Below, piece by piece: positions 61,499-64,000 of a stretch of 64,000 bases of DNA; the first letter of the stretch is position 1; each line of letters starts with the position of its first letter. Made by a program: the position numbers and the translations under genes. The notes beneath the pieces were generated by a model that was not told the DNA's origin, did no database searches, and worked only from the letters and a program-made list of their open reading frames with translations. The stretch is from JADZAI01 sp046348585 (GTDB lineage: Bacteria; Pseudomonadota; Alphaproteobacteria; Micropepsales; Micropepsaceae). Where the stretch lies: the NCBI GenBank assembly GCA_046348585.1, contig JAXMDZ010000003.1, forward strand, positions 196,810 through 260,809. Reading direction: 5' to 3'.

Positions 61499-63268
61499 TC
61501 AGACGGGGGCGGCGTCCTCGACCGAAAGTTCGATCCGGCGCTGGCCCTGCCAGTCGTTGGCGAGCAGTTTTCCGGCCAGATGCAGCGCCCCGGCCCGGCG
61601 CAGGAGCGCCTCGCCCAGCGGGGTTTCGGCGGCCCGAAAGGCGATCCCCTTGAGCCGCGCGCCGCCGCACATGGCGACCACCGAGACATGGTTCTGGCCG
61701 ACGATTCGGGCGTCCACGATGCGCGCGTCCGGCACCGCCACGACCGGCTCCGGGTTGCCCGCGCCGTAGGGGCCGGCCCGCTCGATCCGGTCGTAGAACT
61801 CCGGCGTCAGGGCGAGCGGCCCGACCACGGCGTCGATGCGGAAAACGCCCCGGTCGGAGCGGCGCTCGACCTCCGGGGCGAGCGCCTCCTCCAGAAAGGC
61901 GACGATCTCGCCGAGACGGCCGCGTTCGGCGGTGAGCGCCGCCGCCATGCGGTGCCCGCCGCCGGTGAGAAGCAGGCCTGCCGCCTTGGCCGCCCCGACC
62001 GCCGAGCCGAGATCGACGCCGGGGACGCTGCGCAGCGAGGCCCGGGCGAGATCGCCCTCCAGCGCGAAGACGGCGCTGGGGAGGTCGTAGCGGTCCTTCA
62101 GGCGTCCCGCGACGATGCCGATGACGCCGGGGTGCCAGTTCTCGCCCGAGGCGGCGACGAGGCCCCTGCCCGGCCCCTGGCGCTCGACCGCGGCGAGCGC
62201 GTCCTGAAGCACCATCGCCTCGATCGCCTGACGTTCCTGATTGTAGCGGTCGAGCTCCAGCGCGGCGGCTTCGGCGAAGGCGGGGTCGTCGCTCGCCAGC
62301 AGCAGCGCCCCGAGGTCGGAGCGGCCGACCCGGCCGCCCGCATTGACGCGCGGGCCGAGGGCGAAGCCGAAATGGCTGGCCCGGAGCTTGTCCTTGAGGC
62401 CCGCCACCCGCGCCAGCGCGGCGAGGCCCGCATTGCCGCCCTCCTCCAGCATCTTCAGCCCGTGGCGGACGAAGACCCGGTTGAGGCCGGTGAGCGGGAC
62501 GACGTCGCAGACCGTCGCCAGCGCGACCAGATCGAGCAGGCGGCGAAGGTCCGGCTCGGCGACGCCTTCGGCGGCGAACCAGTCGCGGCGGCGCAGCTCG
62601 CGGTTGACGCCCGCGAGCAGCATGAAGACGACGCCCGCCGCGCAGAGATGGCCGAGCCCGGACTGGTCGCGCGGCTGGTTCGGATTGACGATGGCCAGCG
62701 CCGGAGGGGCGCCCGCTCCCATCAAATGATGGTCGGCGACGACGACCTGAAGCCCCGCCCCGGCGGCGGCGGCGAGCGCCTCGAAGGCCTGCGCGCCGCA
62801 ATCGACGGTGACGGCGAGCGTGACGCCTTCCGCCGCCAGGGCGCGCATGGCCGCCGGATTGGGGCCGTAGCCTTCGCTCATCCGGTCCGGGATGTAGAGC
62901 CGCAGCGAGCGGCCGAGGGCGCGGAAATAGCGCACGACCATCGCCGACGACGCGCCGCCGTCCACGTCGTAGTCGCCGAAGACGGCCGTGGACTCGTTCG
63001 CGGCGATGGCGTCGGCGAGGCGCGCGGCGGCGGCGTCCAGCCCGTCGATGGACGAGGGATCGGGCATCCACGCCTTCAGCGAGGGATCGAAATGGCGGTC
63101 GGCCTCAGGCCCGTCGAAGCCGCGTCCCGCGAGGATGCGGGCGACCGCTTCCGGCACGCCGAGGCGCTGCGCCAGAGCGGTCGCGCGCGCATCGTCGTCG
63201 AGGCGGAAGCGCCAGATGCGGCCTGCCGTCGAGCGCGTCACGCCGAGGCAGATCGCCCCGCCGGTCAT
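61499..63268 (-). CDS. recJ: Single-stranded-DNA-specific exonuclease RecJ
   Basis: 589 residues. DHH-superfamily motifs: FGDYDVDGGASSAM (99-104 core), TVDCG (about 154), VADHHL (179-181 DHH), IVNPNQ, and the DHHA1 motif TGGGHRMAAALT. A 5'-3' exonuclease acting in RecFOR recombination and base-excision and mismatch repair. It overlaps the glpX stop by 4 bp; the glpX-recJ pair is widespread in alphaproteobacteria. Confidence 0.95.
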   Translation of the reverse strand: MTGGAICLGVTRSTAGRIWRFRLDDDARATALAQRLGVPEAVARILAGRGFDGPEADRHFDPSLKAWMPDPSSIDGLDAAAARLADAIAANESTAVFGDYDVDGGASSAMVVRYFRALGRSLRLYIPDRMSEGYGPNPAAMRALAAEGVTLAVTVDCGAQAFEALAAAAGAGLQVVVADHHLMGAGAPPALAIVNPNQPRDQSGLGHLCAAGVVFMLLAGVNRELRRRDWFAAEGVAEPDLRRLLDLVALATVCDVVPLTGLNRVFVRHGLKMLEEGGNAGLAALARVAGLKDKLRASHFGFALGPRVNAGGRVGRSDLGALLLASDDPAFAEAAALELDRYNQERQAIEAMVLQDALAAVERQGPGRGLVAASGENWHPGVIGIVAGRLKDRYDLPSAVFALEGDLARASLRSVPGVDLGSAVGAAKAAGLLLTGGGHRMAAALTAERGRLGEIVAFLEEALAPEVERRSDRGVFRIDAVVGPLALTPEFYDRIERAGPYGAGNPEPVVAVPDARIVDARIVGQNHVSVVAMCGGARLKGIAFRAAETPLGEALLRRAGALHLAGKLLANDWQGQRRIELSVEDAAPV

Positions 63269-64000
63269 GCCAGTTTGGGATGGCGCGTCTTGATCCAGCG
63301 CACCGTGCCGGTGGCCGAGCGCATGACCACGGTTTCGGTGGTCAGGTGATGGGCGGTGTCGAGCACGCCGGTCAGCATCGAGCCGGTGGTGACGCCGGTC
63401 GAGGCGAAAATCACGTCGCCGGAGGCCATTTCGGAGGTCGTGTATTTGCGCGTCAGGTCTTTCAGCCCGAGGCGCTCGGCGCGCATGCGCTCGTCGTCGG
63501 TCTTGAAAACCAGACGGCCCTGGATCTGGCCGCCGATGCAGCGCAGCGCCGCCGCCGCCAGCACGCCCTCCGGCGCGCCGCCCTGGCCGATATAGATATC
63601 GACGCCGGTATGGGCCTCGGCGGTGTCGATGACGCCCGCCACGTCGCCGTCGGTGATGAGGCGCACCGCCGCGCCGGTCTTGCGGACGGCGGCGATGATC
63701 TTCTCGTGGCGCGGGCGGTCGAGGATGCAGGCGGTGATCTGGTCGGCGCGCACGCCCTTGGCCTTGGCGAGCGCGACGATGTTGTCGGCCGGATCGGCGT
63801 CGAGATCGACGACGCCCGCCGGGTAGCCGCCGCCGACGGCGATCTTGTCCATGTAAACATCGGGGGCGTGCAGCAGCGTGCCGCCGACCGCGAGGGCGAC
63901 CACCGCCATGGCGCCCGGCATCGACTTGGCGGTCAGCGTGGTGCCTTCCAGCGGGTCGAGCGCGATGTCGACGCGGGGGCCGCGTCCGGTGCCGACCTTC
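63265..64000 (-). CDS. glpX: Class II fructose-1,6-bisphosphatase GlpX, C-terminal part (start beyond window)
   Basis: Open to the window edge. The visible part includes the metal-binding DPLEGT motif near 63947, SMPGAMAVVALAVGGTLLHAPDVYMDKIAVG, RPRHEKIIAAVRKTGAAVRLITDGDVAGVI, GQGGAPEGVLAAAALRCIGG and the end TVRWIKTRHPKLA. These are GlpX signatures; it dephosphorylates fructose-1,6-bisphosphate in gluconeogenesis. About 245 residues are seen; roughly the first 80 are missing. Confidence 0.95.
   Translation of the reverse strand, partial: KVGTGRGPRVDIALDPLEGTTLTAKSMPGAMAVVALAVGGTLLHAPDVYMDKIAVGGGYPAGVVDLDADPADNIVALAKAKGVRADQITACILDRPRHEKIIAAVRKTGAAVRLITDGDVAGVIDTAEAHTGVDIYIGQGGAPEGVLAAAALRCIGGQIQGRLVFKTDDERMRAERLGLKDLTRKYTTSEMASGDVIFASTGVTTGSMLTGVLDTAHHLTTETVVMRSATGTVRWIKTRHPKLA

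Overview
The window is a very GC-rich chromosomal segment of an alphaproteobacterium (order not resolved; Hyphomicrobiales or Rhodospirillales-like is a guess). Evidence for the class: the pcm-like/tolC/popZ/valS block, an imuA-imuB-dnaE2 cassette under a GTTC-N7-GTTC SOS box, an AapJQMP amino-acid transporter next to metC, an NDUFS4-type complex I accessory subunit, a glpX-recJ pair, and a TTAA-N7-TTAAC CtrA-type box. Most operons use 4-bp ATGA/GTGA start/stop overlaps. No prophage, transposase, integrase, CRISPR array, rRNA or replication origin was seen.

Layout. 1-6.4 kb: end of a GlxA-type regulator, then on the minus strand pcm-like, tolC, popZ, valS. 6.5-6.9 kb: tRNA-Cys, a CtrA-type box with an orphan terminator, tRNA-Asn. 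7-10 kb: a LysR regulator divergent from an AhpD-like peroxidase, a PNPOx-like protein and a GST. 10.1-15.7 kb: the SOS mutagenesis operon imuA-imuB-dnaE2. 15.8-24.7 kb: thioesterase, histidine phosphatase, a coupled operon phrB/FAD oxidoreductase/DUF1365/cyclopropane-synthase-like methyltransferase, sseA, a GNAT, a small repeat protein and gstA.

24.85-34.75 kb: aapP, aapM, aapQ, aapJ, metC, an acyl-CoA carboxylase carboxyltransferase, a biotin carrier, an ALO-type FAD oxidoreductase, a SEL1 protein and a MOSC protein. Almost all of these are broken by many small indels, while every gene outside the stretch reads through. The most economical reading is a poorly polished piece of assembly rather than ten pseudogenes.

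35.1-40.1 kb: NDUFS4-like, tRNA-Pro, a PaaI thioesterase, DUF192, a TPP riboswitch driving a ThiXYZ-type pyrimidine transporter, and a two-domain cold-shock protein with a long Gly/Arg-rich linker. 40.2-50.7 kb: a molybdenum hydroxylase locus (coxG, coxS, coxL form II, coxM) and its maturation genes (coxD, coxE, two XdhC-family genes, a MoeA-like/MocA fusion, a NifU-like scaffold), with a divergent EamA transporter in between. 50.7-53.6 kb: enoyl-CoA hydratase, GH13 glucosidase, ClpP. 54-58.2 kb: phnC-phnD-phnE-phnE coupled to a Sir2 deacylase. 58.2-64 kb: a repeat-bearing glycosyltransferase with galE, tRNA-Glu, recJ and the 3' part of glpX.

No clearly new system is visible. The observations most worth checking are the cold-shock protein linker, the TPP aptamer that appears to contain its own Shine-Dalgarno, the six-repeat glycosyltransferase, the NifU-like gene closing the molybdenum hydroxylase cluster, the small repeat protein at 23.8 kb, and the CtrA-box/terminator pair with no gene between them.
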